Positions 17,281 through 26,774 of a stretch of 64,000 bases of DNA are shown here, piece by piece. This stretch comes from CAVSWT01 sp963746735 (lineage in GTDB: Bacteria > Bacteroidota > Ignavibacteria > Ignavibacteriales > Ignavibacteriaceae): contig CAVVCO010000034.1 of NCBI GenBank assembly GCA_963746735.1, forward strand, positions 8,665 through 72,664. Reading direction: 5' to 3'. The position numbers and the translations under genes are program-made. The notes beneath the pieces were generated by a model. That model was not told where the DNA came from. It saw nothing but the letters and a program-made list of their open reading frames with translations, and did no database searches. How positions within the stretch are numbered: position 1 is the first letter of the stretch; every line of letters starts with the position of its first letter.

Positions 17281-17642
17281 TGAGATCAATACTGATAGTT
17301 GATGACGATATCAATTTATGTAAAGCACTAAAAGATGAATTGGTAGAAGTCGGATACTACACAGAATATGTTACAAGTGGTGATGACGCCTTAGAATATT
17401 TAGCCAGCAAAGCTGCAGATCTTATTTTGTTAGATCTTAAAATGCCAAAGAAAGACGGCTTTGAAGTTCTCCAAGAACTGCAGCAAAAAAAAATCACTTC
17501 TAAAATAATTGTCCTCACTGCATATACTGATGTTAAAAGTGCTATTGATTCAGCACGGATGGGAGCTAATGATTTTATTAGCAAGCCATACGATTTGGAT
17601 GAGCTTTTGTTAACAATCAAGAATGTTCTTCAGAAAGACTAA
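17280..17642 (+). CDS. Single-domain response regulator
   Basis: A 120-residue receiver with acidic pocket DDD near residue 8, phosphoacceptor Asp in LILLDLKMPKKDG, the conserved Thr in VLTAYTD and Lys in FISKPYD. No output domain, so it works by protein contact or in a phosphorelay. ATG 17280 overlaps the secretin stop (TGATG); a GTG one codon earlier is also possible. This overlap puts the receiver in the filament operon, like the CheY-like PilG/PilH in other pili, although no Che proteins are here. Confidence 0.88.
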   Translation: MRSILIVDDDINLCKALKDELVEVGYYTEYVTSGDDALEYLASKAADLILLDLKMPKKDGFEVLQELQQKKITSKIIVLTAYTDVKSAIDSARMGANDFISKPYDLDELLLTIKNVLQKD

Positions 17643-17645
17643 TTA

Positions 17646-20600
17646 ATGAAAATAAGTTATCGTATTTTAATCGTCAATTTTGCGATTGTCGGCTTAATCC
17701 TTATTAGCTCGGCAATAGCATTCTACTCGTTAATATATAACGTGCTTGCATCGCAGCAGTCAAAAAGCCTGCTTCATTCTGTGAGTAACTTTAATTCATC
17801 TTACCGTCAGGCTATGCAGGAAACAGAAGACGACTTTTTATTTTTAATTAATAACAAGAAAGACTACGTATTTAATAATTCGAAACTTTCAGAGAGAAGC
17901 ATAGATTTTATATTCAGAGCTGATGAAAAATTCCCTAATAATTTAATTACAATATCCTCTAAAAATATTGTTTATGTCCCGGATAAAAAATTAGATTTAA
18001 AAGAGTTTTTGGAGTATAATCCGCAAGCAGTTGTTAAAAGCTTTAGAACTAAAACTGGGGACTTTTATTATTATGGTCGAATAATTACTGGCGATTTTTT
18101 ATCAGACTTATCTAAAAAGATCGGCAGCGAAATTGCAGTTGTATGGAATAACACTGCCGCAGAACTTTCAAATCCTCTAGCAAATGAAAAATATATATTT
18201 TTGTTAAATGAGTCCTATGACAAACTTTCGCATAAAAAACCTTATGAGGTTTATATTAACGAAAGCAACACTGCTGATATTATTGCTGCTTTAGTTAAGC
18301 CCTCTGGTAATTTTGATCAATCTAATAATTTAAAGTTTTTAATTTATTCAACTTTAACAGAAGGAACAGATTTAAGATCCAGCTTATTATATATATTAAT
18401 AATAATTGGTATAGCTGGTGTAATATTATCTCTTATTTTAACTTTTCTTTTCACAGATAAAATAAGAAAGCACATCCGGGAATTAAGCAAAGCCACTGAA
18501 ATAACAAAAGAAGGTAACTTTAAAAATAAAATTACTTTCCAGAGCAAAGATGAACTTGGCGACCTGGCGACTGCTTTTAATTCTATGGTTGATGAACTTG
18601 ATAAAAAGCAAAAAGCGGAAAAGGAATATTCTGAATTCATTACACTTATTAATCAGAATCCTACGTTAAAAGAAATTTCAGAAGCAGCTCTAACAAAAAT
18701 TATAAAAGCCGGCGGCTTTATTGTTGGAGCACTTTATCATGTTGAAGAAAAAAATATAAAGCTAGGAAGTGCTTACGGCTGGAAACGTGATTCACAGCTG
18801 GAAAAGCAAACTGAATTATTTGAAACAGTTATAAAGTCTAAAGAATCATTAGAAATTAATATTGAGGACGAGTCCACAAAAATTTCTACAGGAATTTTAG
18901 ATGTGGAAATAAAAACAATTCTTGTTCTACCGGTACTATATAATAATAAAGTAGTTTCAATTCTTGTCCTTGGTTCTGTTAAAAAGCTTTCAGATGGAGC
19001 AAAAGATTATCTTGATAAAATTAAATCACAGTTGGCAATTGGATTAGTTAACGCTTCAGCCCTTGTTCAACTAGAAAACTTTGTTTCAGAATTAAAAAAA
19101 TTAAACGATGACTATTTAAACCAGAATGATCAGATAAAAAAACAAAATGTTGCTTTAGTAGAACTTCATAACAAGCTTCAGGAAAAAGCAGATGAACTGG
19201 AAATCCAAAAGTTGAAAGCAGAAGAAGCAACAACACTCAAATCGCAATTTTTGGCTAACATGTCGCATGAGCTTCGTACACCAATGAATTCAATTCTTGG
19301 ACTTACAAAGGTAATACTTGATGATGCTGCGATAAATGAGCATAATAAAGAAAGGCTTCAAGTAGTCCATAACAGCGGTAAAAGATTAATGAACCTCATC
19401 AATGAAATTCTTGATCTTTCAAAAATAGAATCAGGCAAGATGGAAGTTAATGAAGATGAAGTTCCAATTAATGAATTAATTAATGAATTGGAAGCATTCG
19501 TTTATCCTTTAATTAACGCTAAGAAATTAGAATACAAAACAAACTGTTATATTGATTTAAATACGATTATTAAGTCCGACAGGGTAAAAATAAGTCAAGT
19601 TATTATGAACTTGTTAAGCAATGCAATTAAATTTACTAATGAAGGATCAATAGAATTAGAAATAAGCGCCGAAGAAGAATCTTTAACGTTTAAAATTAAA
19701 GACACTGGTATAGGTATATCTAAAGAAAATCAAAGAATAATTTTTGAAGAATTTAGGCAGATTGATGGTACAAATTCCAGGAAATATGGAGGCACTGGTT
19801 TAGGTTTATCTATTTCGCAAAAAATTTCTAATTTATTAAATGGCAAGCTTGAACTAACAAGTGAAGCTGGTAAAGGATCTACTTTTGTTTTTACTTTACC
19901 ATTCAATTTTATTGAAGTAAGGAAACCTAAACAAATAGAAGCTGAGCAAAATTTGCTTTCTATACATTCTGCAAGAAAAGCAATTTTAGTTATTGAAGAT
20001 GTGCCTTCCGTAAAGCACACTATTGGACAATATCTAAATTCAAAAGGTTATGATGCAGAGTTTGCAGATGACGGTAAAACTGGTATTCAAAAAGCGATTG
20101 AGCTGAAGCCGTTTGCAATTACTTTGGATATTATGATGCACGAGAAAAATGGATGGAATATTCTAAATGAGCTGAAGGAGCATGAAGAAACAAAAAATAT
20201 TCCCGTCATTTTAATTTCCATAATGGGAGATAAAAATCTTGGTTATGGATTGAGTGCTTATGAGTATATGGTCAAACCATTTTCAACACATGAGTTTAAC
20301 ATCATTCTCAATCAGCTTGAAAATATTTCAAAGCACAAAGTTGAAAAAATAGCGCTGGTTGATGACGATGAGTTTGAATTTGAAAAATTTAAAGCCGAAT
20401 TCCAAAATGATAATGTTAAAATTCATTATATAAAAGACAGCGAGATTGCTTTCAGTAAAATTTTAGAAATGCAGCCGGATTTAATTATTATTGATTTGAT
20501 TATGCCAACAATTGATGGCATAACTCTTTCGCATAAGTTAAAAACAAATCGAGATACAAAGCATATCCCGATAATCATTAGCACAGCAAAAGATTTAACA

Positions 20601-21176
20601 AGGGAAGAGGTAAATTCTATACAAAATATTGTTGAAGATATAGCAATTAAAACAAACGGTCACCCGCTGGATGTATTAAAAGTTGTTAGAGATAGAATAA
20701 GACTTCAGGAAGGAAGAACACTTGGAGATGAGAATGATATTGAAATAAGCGACGAGAAAAATATTGAAGTGGGAGATGATTTTATTCGTCAAGATTCTTC
20801 AAGTGATATACTTATAGTTGATGATGATCCAGACTCACTGTTTACGTTAAATGAAATTTTAAGAGCTCAAAATTATAGAACCCGGTTAGTTAAAAATGGT
20901 TTGGAATGCCTAGAATATCTTGAAAAGAAAATACCTGACTTGATTTTGCTTGACATTATGATGCCTGAGATGGATGGTTTTCAAACCATACAAAAAATTA
21001 AAGAGAATAAGAAGTGGGTAGACATACCGGTTTTCGCTGTCACGGCAAAAGCAATGGTTAATGACAAAGTTGTAATTTTCAAGCACGGCTTTGATGACTA
21101 TATAACCAAGCCCGTTGAACAGTCTATTTTGTTAACAAAGATTGAAGAAGTTTATAAAAAATTAAAAGCAGTATAA
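17646..21176 (+). CDS. Membrane hybrid histidine kinase with three receivers
   Basis: A 1176-residue sensor kinase. Order: membrane helix (7-32), extracytoplasmic sensor (33-245), second helix (246-269), HAMP (270-322), GAF-like domain (about 335-480), coiled coil, HisKA with MSHELRTPMNSILGL (His about 540), HATPase with NLLSNAIKF and GGTGLGLSI, then three receivers with Asp at about 827 (LDIMMHEKNG), 950 (IDLIMPTIDG) and 1102 (LDIMMPEMDG). The middle receiver has a weak Lys region. Three bases separate it from the receiver gene upstream and one base from the next gene, so it is part of the same operon. Confidence 0.92.
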   Translation: MKISYRILIVNFAIVGLILISSAIAFYSLIYNVLASQQSKSLLHSVSNFNSSYRQAMQETEDDFLFLINNKKDYVFNNSKLSERSIDFIFRADEKFPNNLITISSKNIVYVPDKKLDLKEFLEYNPQAVVKSFRTKTGDFYYYGRIITGDFLSDLSKKIGSEIAVVWNNTAAELSNPLANEKYIFLLNESYDKLSHKKPYEVYINESNTADIIAALVKPSGNFDQSNNLKFLIYSTLTEGTDLRSSLLYILIIIGIAGVILSLILTFLFTDKIRKHIRELSKATEITKEGNFKNKITFQSKDELGDLATAFNSMVDELDKKQKAEKEYSEFITLINQNPTLKEISEAALTKIIKAGGFIVGALYHVEEKNIKLGSAYGWKRDSQLEKQTELFETVIKSKESLEINIEDESTKISTGILDVEIKTILVLPVLYNNKVVSILVLGSVKKLSDGAKDYLDKIKSQLAIGLVNASALVQLENFVSELKKLNDDYLNQNDQIKKQNVALVELHNKLQEKADELEIQKLKAEEATTLKSQFLANMSHELRTPMNSILGLTKVILDDAAINEHNKERLQVVHNSGKRLMNLINEILDLSKIESGKMEVNEDEVPINELINELEAFVYPLINAKKLEYKTNCYIDLNTIIKSDRVKISQVIMNLLSNAIKFTNEGSIELEISAEEESLTFKIKDTGIGISKENQRIIFEEFRQIDGTNSRKYGGTGLGLSISQKISNLLNGKLELTSEAGKGSTFVFTLPFNFIEVRKPKQIEAEQNLLSIHSARKAILVIEDVPSVKHTIGQYLNSKGYDAEFADDGKTGIQKAIELKPFAITLDIMMHEKNGWNILNELKEHEETKNIPVILISIMGDKNLGYGLSAYEYMVKPFSTHEFNIILNQLENISKHKVEKIALVDDDEFEFEKFKAEFQNDNVKIHYIKDSEIAFSKILEMQPDLIIIDLIMPTIDGITLSHKLKTNRDTKHIPIIISTAKDLTREEVNSIQNIVEDIAIKTNGHPLDVLKVVRDRIRLQEGRTLGDENDIEISDEKNIEVGDDFIRQDSSSDILIVDDDPDSLFTLNEILRAQNYRTRLVKNGLECLEYLEKKIPDLILLDIMMPEMDGFQTIQKIKENKKWVDIPVFAVTAKAMVNDKVVIFKHGFDDYITKPVEQSILLTKIEEVYKKLKAV

Positions 21177-21177
21177 T

Positions 21178-21861
21178 ATGAAAAAAATTTTAGTGATAGA
21201 TGATCTTCCTGAAAATGTTTTTCTAATTCAGGATCGGCTTGAGAATGAAGGTTTCGAAGTTTTAACCGCCTACGACGGACAAACCGGAATAGAAAAATGT
21301 TTAAATGAAAAGCCGGATTTGGTTTTGCTTGATGTAATGATGCCTGAAATTTCCGGGCTGGAAGTTTGTAATCATTTAGTTAATAATCCGGCAACTTCGA
21401 ATATTCCTATTATTTTGGTTACTGCTAAATCAACAGCCGAAGATACTAAAGAAGGTTTGGAGGCCGGTGCGTTTGATTACATTAAAAAGCCTTTTAATAG
21501 GATCGAATTAATTGCCAGGGTAAACTCGGCATTAAAGTTTGCTGATATGCAGAAAAAATTATTGATGGCTGAACAGAAAAGCACATTTTCCGCAACGATG
21601 GTTACAGCTAATCATAAAATTAAGCAGCCACTTACATTGATTAGTCTTTCTTCTGCAGCAATAAAAAGAGAACTGCAAAAAGAAGAAATAATTAGAGAAA
21701 ATATAATAAACCGTTTGAGCTTTATTGAAGGAGGCATTAAGGAAATAAGCGATGTTTTAAATGAATTAAGTTCTGTTAAAACGCCCGAATTTTCTAACTA
21801 TGTTAAAAATATTAAGATGGTTGATATTGATAAGAACGGGAAAGAAGATAAATCAAATTAA
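21178..21861 (+). CDS. Response regulator with C-terminal HisKA-like helix pair
   Basis: A 227-residue protein. Residues 1-120 are a canonical receiver (IDD pocket, LLDVMMPEISG, TAKST, IKKPFN). The C-terminal part (about 135-205) is helical and includes ANHKIKQPLTLISL, an H-box-like segment resembling MSHELRTPL, followed by a second helix. No ATPase domain follows. It could be a dimerisation domain or a phosphate acceptor. It ends the operon; its last nine bases overlap the convergent kinase gene. Confidence 0.85.
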   Translation: MKKILVIDDLPENVFLIQDRLENEGFEVLTAYDGQTGIEKCLNEKPDLVLLDVMMPEISGLEVCNHLVNNPATSNIPIILVTAKSTAEDTKEGLEAGAFDYIKKPFNRIELIARVNSALKFADMQKKLLMAEQKSTFSATMVTANHKIKQPLTLISLSSAAIKRELQKEEIIRENIINRLSFIEGGIKEISDVLNELSSVKTPEFSNYVKNIKMVDIDKNGKEDKSN

Positions 21862-23829
21862 TTTTTTTATAAGAGAAAGCATCGAATCAAACTCGTATGG
21901 TTTTGATAGAAGGCTATTGATCCCAATTTTTTTGTAATCCAAATTTTCAGCAAAAGACAGACTTCCCGAAGATAATATAACCGGCATTTCAAATTTCAAA
22001 TCCCTAATCTGCTGAATACAATCCAAGCCATTTAACCCCGGCATATTATAGTCAATAATTATTAAGTCTGCTTTTATTTCTTCGGTTAAAACTTTCAGAA
22101 CTTCATCTCCGGAAGAAACTTTTACAACATTGTATCCATTTGATTCAAGAAGTTCAGCAAGCAAGTCTCTTAACATCACTTCATCGTCGGCTAATAAAAT
22201 TACTTTTTCTTTGGCTTTGCTTTTAACTGCTTTGGTTGGTTCAAAGCTTGGGAAGAAAACATCAAAAGTAGTTCCTACACCAACTTCACTAGAAACTTCT
22301 ATGTGGCCATTATGTGCCTTTATAATTCCATAAGTGACGTAAAGTCCGAGTCCACCGCCTGTTACTTTAATTTTAGTAGAAAAGTACGGATCAAAAATTT
22401 TTTGTAAGTGCTCCTCTTCAATACCGCTTCCTGAATCACCAACGGAAATATGAACGTGATTTCCTGGTTCAAGTAACGGGTATTTCGTCCTGTTATTTTC
22501 GTCAATTGTGATGTTGTGAGCAGTAAGTTTTATTTTTCCTTTACTTGTTATCGCCTCCTTAGCATTAACGCAAAGGTTTAGTAAGACCTGGTAAATCTCA
22601 GTTCCATTTCCAAGCATATCATGCAAGCTATCATCAATTTCCGTATCAAAAGAGATGGCTTTCGGAAAAGTTTGATTAACAACTTTTGAAATTTCAGCAA
22701 GCAGTTGATTTGGTTTAATTAATTCTTTTCTCTTAGGTGTAGGCTTTCCGTATGACAATAATCCTTGCGTTAGGTCTTTAGCACGGATAGAGCAACTTTC
22801 GATATTATCGAGCAGTCTAAATATATCATCATTCTGCTGAACTTTTCTTTTAAGTAAATTTAAGCTTCCAAAAATGCTTGAAAGAAGATTACTAAAGTCG
22901 TGTGCCATTCCGCTAGTCAGCTTCCCAATTGTTTCAAGTTTTTGAGCTTGCTGTAGTCTATTTTCTAAGGCAGTATTTAGTTCTCTTGTTTTGATGCTGC
23001 TTATTGCGAAGGAAAGTAATGAGGCAAGTTGTTCCATTTGAGCAGCTTCAAATGTAGAATACTCCTTTTTCTTTTTTGCAACAACAATAGTTGCTAAAAG
23101 TGCATTATCAAAAAAACAAGGAGCAATAATTGCAGTTTCACTTTGAAGTGACTGTGTAATATTGTAACCGATATTATTTGGAGTATTTACAATTACAAGG
23201 GGACGCTTATTTACCACAAGCCATTTGTCCACAAAATCAAAACTTGATTCTATTTCTTTTTTAATCTCATTTTTATTTTTTAAAATTTCATTTGGTTCGT
23301 AAAACAAGTAATCATACTTTTTCTTTTCTTCATGAAAAACAATAAAACCAAGATTGCTTTTTGTAATTGATACACATTTCTTTAAAATCTCTTCAGACAA
23401 AACACTAAGTGAATTTTCTTTAACCAATAATGTTAAAATATTTTTGAATTCATTCTGATATTTTAAATTACCCTGAAAGATTTCAGCTTCATCTTTATCA
23501 ATAATATTTAGCCGGGGATTTTTCTTTAAGTTTATTATATAACCCCTTTTTTTTGCATCCGACCTTAAGGATTTAAAGAATACAGTTAAATCGTTTTCAG
23601 CAATAGGAATTCTAAATTGATCATTTTTATTATTAGCTAATTGGCTTTCTTTAATTTCTGGGAAAATATTAAAAATTGATTTTCCCTTAATTCTGCTTTT
23701 CGAAGTGAGCTCTTTAAAAGCTTTACTGTATTGGGTAATTACAAAATCATTATTCGAAATAGCTATTGCTAAATCATCTATTTCTAAAAGTTGGTTAATA
23801 GGAAGATTAGAAATAATTTTTGTGGACAT
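21853..23829 (-). CDS. Soluble hybrid histidine kinase (PAS-GAF-HisKA-HATPase-REC)
   Basis: A 658-residue kinase without membrane segments. A PAS-like domain (about 10-100), a GAF domain (about 130-290), HisKA with MAHDFSNLLSSIFGSL (His about 310), an HATPase with NLCVNAKEAI, DSGSGI and GGGLGLYV, and a C-terminal receiver (about 540-658; Asp in IIIDYNMPGLNG). The HDFSNLL H-box is the type found with NtrB-like and other enhancer-system kinases. The activator gene upstream on the same strand is only seven bases away, so the two form a natural pair. Confidence 0.92.
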   Translation of the reverse strand: MSTKIISNLPINQLLEIDDLAIAISNNDFVITQYSKAFKELTSKSRIKGKSIFNIFPEIKESQLANNKNDQFRIPIAENDLTVFFKSLRSDAKKRGYIINLKKNPRLNIIDKDEAEIFQGNLKYQNEFKNILTLLVKENSLSVLSEEILKKCVSITKSNLGFIVFHEEKKKYDYLFYEPNEILKNKNEIKKEIESSFDFVDKWLVVNKRPLVIVNTPNNIGYNITQSLQSETAIIAPCFFDNALLATIVVAKKKKEYSTFEAAQMEQLASLLSFAISSIKTRELNTALENRLQQAQKLETIGKLTSGMAHDFSNLLSSIFGSLNLLKRKVQQNDDIFRLLDNIESCSIRAKDLTQGLLSYGKPTPKRKELIKPNQLLAEISKVVNQTFPKAISFDTEIDDSLHDMLGNGTEIYQVLLNLCVNAKEAITSKGKIKLTAHNITIDENNRTKYPLLEPGNHVHISVGDSGSGIEEEHLQKIFDPYFSTKIKVTGGGLGLYVTYGIIKAHNGHIEVSSEVGVGTTFDVFFPSFEPTKAVKSKAKEKVILLADDEVMLRDLLAELLESNGYNVVKVSSGDEVLKVLTEEIKADLIIIDYNMPGLNGLDCIQQIRDLKFEMPVILSSGSLSFAENLDYKKIGINSLLSKPYEFDSMLSLIKKLI

Positions 23830-23836
23830 TAAAATT

Positions 23837-25210
23837 TTAATCTTGTTTTATTTCGTATTTCTTTATTTTAGTATACAATGTTTTAGGGCTAATTCCAAGC
23901 TGGCTTGCGGTTTGGGTCCTATCCCACCGATTAATTTTTAATGCTTTTGCGATATGCCGTTTTTCTATTTCATCCATGCTTAATACCACATTATCATCTA
24001 CACCGTTATCATCATTCATCAGATTTGAAGTGATGTTTCTAATTTTTATACTTGGAAGATTTAAATCTTCAGGCTGAATATCATCTTTTTCTGCAAATAT
24101 AATTGCACGTTCAATTATATGATCCAACTCTCTTATATTTCCCGGGAAATCATAATTGAGTAGAAATTCTTCTGAAGAAGATGATAAGTTTTTTCTGGCT
24201 TTTACAGAAGATTTAATATCTAAAAAATGATTTGCGAGAAGCAGAATGTCCTCTCTTCTATCTCGCAATGGAGGGATAGTTAATGTTATTACATTCAATC
24301 TAAAAAGCAGGTCCCTTCTAAAGTTTTTATTATCCGCTTCTTCCAATAAATTTCTATTGGTAGCACCGATAACTCTAACATCAGAATTTAAATTTGTTAC
24401 ACCACCGATTCTTCTATATTCCCCATTTTCTAAAAATCTTAATAGTTTTGGTTGAAGTGTAAGGCTTAATTCTCCAATTTCATCTAAGAATAATGTTCCT
24501 CCGTGTGCAATTTCGACAAGCCCTTGCTTAGCGGATTTTGCATCAGTGAAAGCTCCTTTTTCATGCCCAAACAATTCACTTTCAATTAACTGGTCTGGCA
24601 GTGAAGCGCAGTTAATAACAACAAATGGATTTTCATGACGCTCGGAATGTTTGTGTATATATTCTGCTAATAATTCTTTACCAGTTCCTGTTTCACCTTC
24701 AATTAAGACATTTGAATCAGACATTGCTGACTTATTAGCTAAGTTTAATACTTTTTTAAGTTCTAAGCTCTCCCCAATCATTTTATTTGAATACTTATTG
24801 TTTATTTGTCTACTAAGAACTTCGGTTTTTACAACTAACTTTTTATGTTGTAATGCTCTATTAATTGTAATCAGTAATTCATCAAAATTGTAGGGCTTGG
24901 AAATAAAATCATAAGCTCCAAGCTTTATGCACTCAATGGCTTTTCTCACTTCAGATTGTGCAGTTAAAATTATTACTTCAATTGAAGGGCTGTAATCAAT
25001 GGCAAATTTTAATACTTCTTCTCCTTGGACTTCACGCATATTCAAATCTAAAAGAACGATATCATAATTTTTATTTTTTATTGAATCGATAGCATATTTG
25101 CCATCATAAACTGTATCGACGGAAAAACCTTCCTCGAGTAATTGTTCCTTTAATAGATAGCAAAGGGTTTCGTCGTCGTCACAAACTAAGATTTTACTGT
25201 TTTGCTGCAT
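23837..25210 (-). CDS. NtrC-family sigma-54-dependent response regulator
   Basis: A 457-residue enhancer-binding activator. Receiver at 1-120 (DDDE pocket, LLDLNMREVQG, TAQSE, ISKPYN). AAA+ domain at about 140-375 with GETGTGKE, GHEKGAFTDA and GGTLFLDEIGEL. C-terminal Fis-type HTH (about 415-457, RTQTASQLGISPKTLYTKIK). The sigma-54 contact loop reads GAFTDA rather than GAFTGA, a variant found in other activators. It probably receives phosphate from the adjacent kinase. The sigma-54 promoter at 1314-1330 is a possible target (inference). Confidence 0.93.
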   Translation of the reverse strand: MQQNSKILVCDDDETLCYLLKEQLLEEGFSVDTVYDGKYAIDSIKNKNYDIVLLDLNMREVQGEEVLKFAIDYSPSIEVIILTAQSEVRKAIECIKLGAYDFISKPYNFDELLITINRALQHKKLVVKTEVLSRQINNKYSNKMIGESLELKKVLNLANKSAMSDSNVLIEGETGTGKELLAEYIHKHSERHENPFVVINCASLPDQLIESELFGHEKGAFTDAKSAKQGLVEIAHGGTLFLDEIGELSLTLQPKLLRFLENGEYRRIGGVTNLNSDVRVIGATNRNLLEEADNKNFRRDLLFRLNVITLTIPPLRDRREDILLLANHFLDIKSSVKARKNLSSSSEEFLLNYDFPGNIRELDHIIERAIIFAEKDDIQPEDLNLPSIKIRNITSNLMNDDNGVDDNVVLSMDEIEKRHIAKALKINRWDRTQTASQLGISPKTLYTKIKKYEIKQD

Positions 25211-25292
25211 ATTAGATTTAATAGATAGTAATAATCGCTATAATTTGGAATAAAAAGAGCGAATAATTATATTTGTAGCTCTTAAAATTTTA

Positions 25293-25364
25293 GGGCGCGT
25301 AGCTCAGGGGTAGAGCATCTGCCTTTTAAGCAGAGGGTCGGTGGTTCGAGCCCACCCGCGCTCA
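25293..25364 (+). tRNA. tRNA-Lys (anticodon UUU)
   Basis: Cloverleaf folds: acceptor GGGCGCG (25293-25299) with CGCGCTC (25357-25363), anticodon stem TCTGC/GCAGA with loop CTTTTAA and anticodon TTT at 25325-25327, T-arm GGTGG-TTCGAGC-CCACC. Discriminator A; CCA is not encoded. Confidence 0.97.
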
Positions 25365-25383
25365 CAGTTCTTCCCGAAATTTT

Positions 25384-25407
25384 ACCCCGGTTATTCTGGG
25401 GTTTTTT
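25384..25407 (+). terminator. Terminator after tRNA-Lys
   Basis: ACCCCGG (25384-25390) pairs with CTGGGGT (25396-25402, one G-U) around a five-base loop; T-run 25402-25407. Confidence 0.85.
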
Positions 25408-25688
25408 ATTTCCCCTGAAGCCCGACCGAAAAATTTTAAATATTATTTCGTTAATATTAATATAATAAATAAATAACAGCAAGTAATCTTTAGACTTACA
25501 GGTCATTTATTTTGTGTAATTTTTTATTTACATCAACAATAATAATACGCTATTTTCTGATTGAAGCTTTAAGTTCATATGCTCTCGAATGATTATATAA
25601 TAAAAAAAATATTAAAATTGGAAAATTATTTCTTAGGTTATTTATATTGTAAGAAATTTGGACATTTAAATTTATCCATTTAGTCTTT

Positions 25689-25997
25689 ATGGGCGAAATT
25701 GTTTTTTGGACCCTAATTAGAATTTTAATTTTAATTCCGGTTATCTGGATTTCACAGAATTATTTTGATTATAAATTTTGGTGGATAATTAGTATCACAG
25801 CTATATATATAGTAATAATTCATCCGGCAATAATTGGTTATAAAAAATTTGAAGAAAAAAATAAAGAGGTAAATGAAAATTCATTATGTTCAAGCTGCAG
25901 ACACTATGATAAGTCAGCAGTTTTGTGTATGAAATATGATAGGCATCCCACAATGAATTTTATTCCATGTAACGGGATTGATTGGGAACCAAAATAA
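25689..25997 (+). CDS. Small membrane protein with Cys-rich tail
   Basis: A 102-residue protein with two membrane helices (about 4-22 and 28-48) and a cytoplasmic tail holding four cysteines: CSSCRHYD, then C-M-K-Y and finally IPCNG. The spacing suggests a metal site, for example zinc or iron-sulfur. I do not recognise the family. The start and reading frame are supported by the hydrophobic pattern; the ribosome site is weak. It stands alone between the tRNA and the SlyD gene. Confidence 0.6.
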   Translation: MGEIVFWTLIRILILIPVIWISQNYFDYKFWWIISITAIYIVIIHPAIIGYKKFEEKNKEVNENSLCSSCRHYDKSAVLCMKYDRHPTMNFIPCNGIDWEPK

Positions 25998-26037
25998 ATG
26001 AGCAATTAGTTTTGTTGTAAAATCACTCTTTAAACAA

Positions 26038-26063
26038 TTAATGGTTATATATATAACCATTAA
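26038..26063. promoter_or_regulatory. Perfect 26-bp palindrome upstream of slyD
   Basis: The 26 bases are their own reverse complement; the core is ATGGTTATATATATAACCAT at 26041-26060. It ends 24 bases before the SlyD start. It could be an operator for a dimeric repressor or a small transcript hairpin; no regulator is assigned. Confidence 0.45.
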
Positions 26064-26087
26064 ATAATTTATTAAAAGAAAGGAAAA

Positions 26088-26576
26088 ATGATGCCCTTAA
26101 AACCAGATCAAGTAGTAACGATTGCATATAATTTAACAGACGAAAGTGGAACTTTATTAGATTCAGCTTCACGCGAAAACCCATTTGCATTTATAAGCGG
26201 CAGCGAACAAATTCTTCCAAAATTGGAAGAGAAGATTGGAACGATGCTTATTGGAGGAAAAAACATAATAACACTTCAACCTGCTGAGGGCTATGGTGAA
26301 TATCAAGAAGCTGCAATTCAATCTGTTCAAAGGCAAGAGTTTCCTGAAGAAACAGAAATAAAAGAAGGAATGAGCTTTGTCGCTAATAGTCCCGACGGGC
26401 ATCAAATGCCATTTGTAATTAAAGAAATTGCCGGCGATGAAATTAAAATTGATTTTAATCATCCCTTAGCTGGAAAAATTTTAAACTTCGACCTTGAACT
26501 TTTAGATATTAGAGATGCAACTCAGGAAGAAAAATCACATGGACATGTACATGGTGCTGGTGGACATCATCATTAA
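26088..26576 (+). CDS. slyD: FKBP-type peptidyl-prolyl isomerase, SlyD-like
   Basis: A 162-residue cytoplasmic prolyl isomerase and chaperone. It has the split FKBP domain (YNLTDESGTLLDS and NHPLAGKILNFDLELLDI) with the inserted-flap domain between about residues 70 and 125 (AEGYGEYQEAAIQSV). The C-terminal tail HGHVHGAGGHHH is His-rich, as in SlyD proteins that bind nickel. AAGGAAAA precedes the ATG. A strong hairpin terminator follows. Confidence 0.92.
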   Translation: MMPLKPDQVVTIAYNLTDESGTLLDSASRENPFAFISGSEQILPKLEEKIGTMLIGGKNIITLQPAEGYGEYQEAAIQSVQRQEFPEETEIKEGMSFVANSPDGHQMPFVIKEIAGDEIKIDFNHPLAGKILNFDLELLDIRDATQEEKSHGHVHGAGGHHH

Positions 26577-26596
26577 TTTAAAAAATTAATGTTTAA

Positions 26597-26624
26597 ATAA
26601 AGCCTGCTTTTATGCAGGCTTTAT
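26597..26624. terminator. Terminator after slyD
   Basis: Eleven-base stem ATAAAGCCTGC (26597-26607) with GCAGGCTTTAT (26614-26624), loop of six. The T-rich tail is short, so it is moderately convincing as an intrinsic terminator. Confidence 0.7.
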
Positions 26625-26774
26625 TATAAGAGCTGCATTTCTTAACAATATCCTTTCTTATATAAAAAAATCTCCAAATAAAAGTCACGAATTCTTGTTT
26701 ATAAATACTAAAAATTAAAACTAACATTTAATTTCAAATTGCGATGTAAAGGGTTTATTATTAAGGAAAAATAT

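Noticed and set aside
23837..25210. Loss of sigma-54 contact because GAFTGA reads GAFTDA
   Set aside because: The GAFTDA form occurs in other activators of this family, and all AAA+ motifs are intact, so loss of function is not supported.
25282..25506. 74-residue ORF antisense to tRNA-Lys (contains GLEPPTLCLKGRCSTPELRA)
   Set aside because: This is the well-known false protein produced by translating the reverse strand of a tRNA gene.
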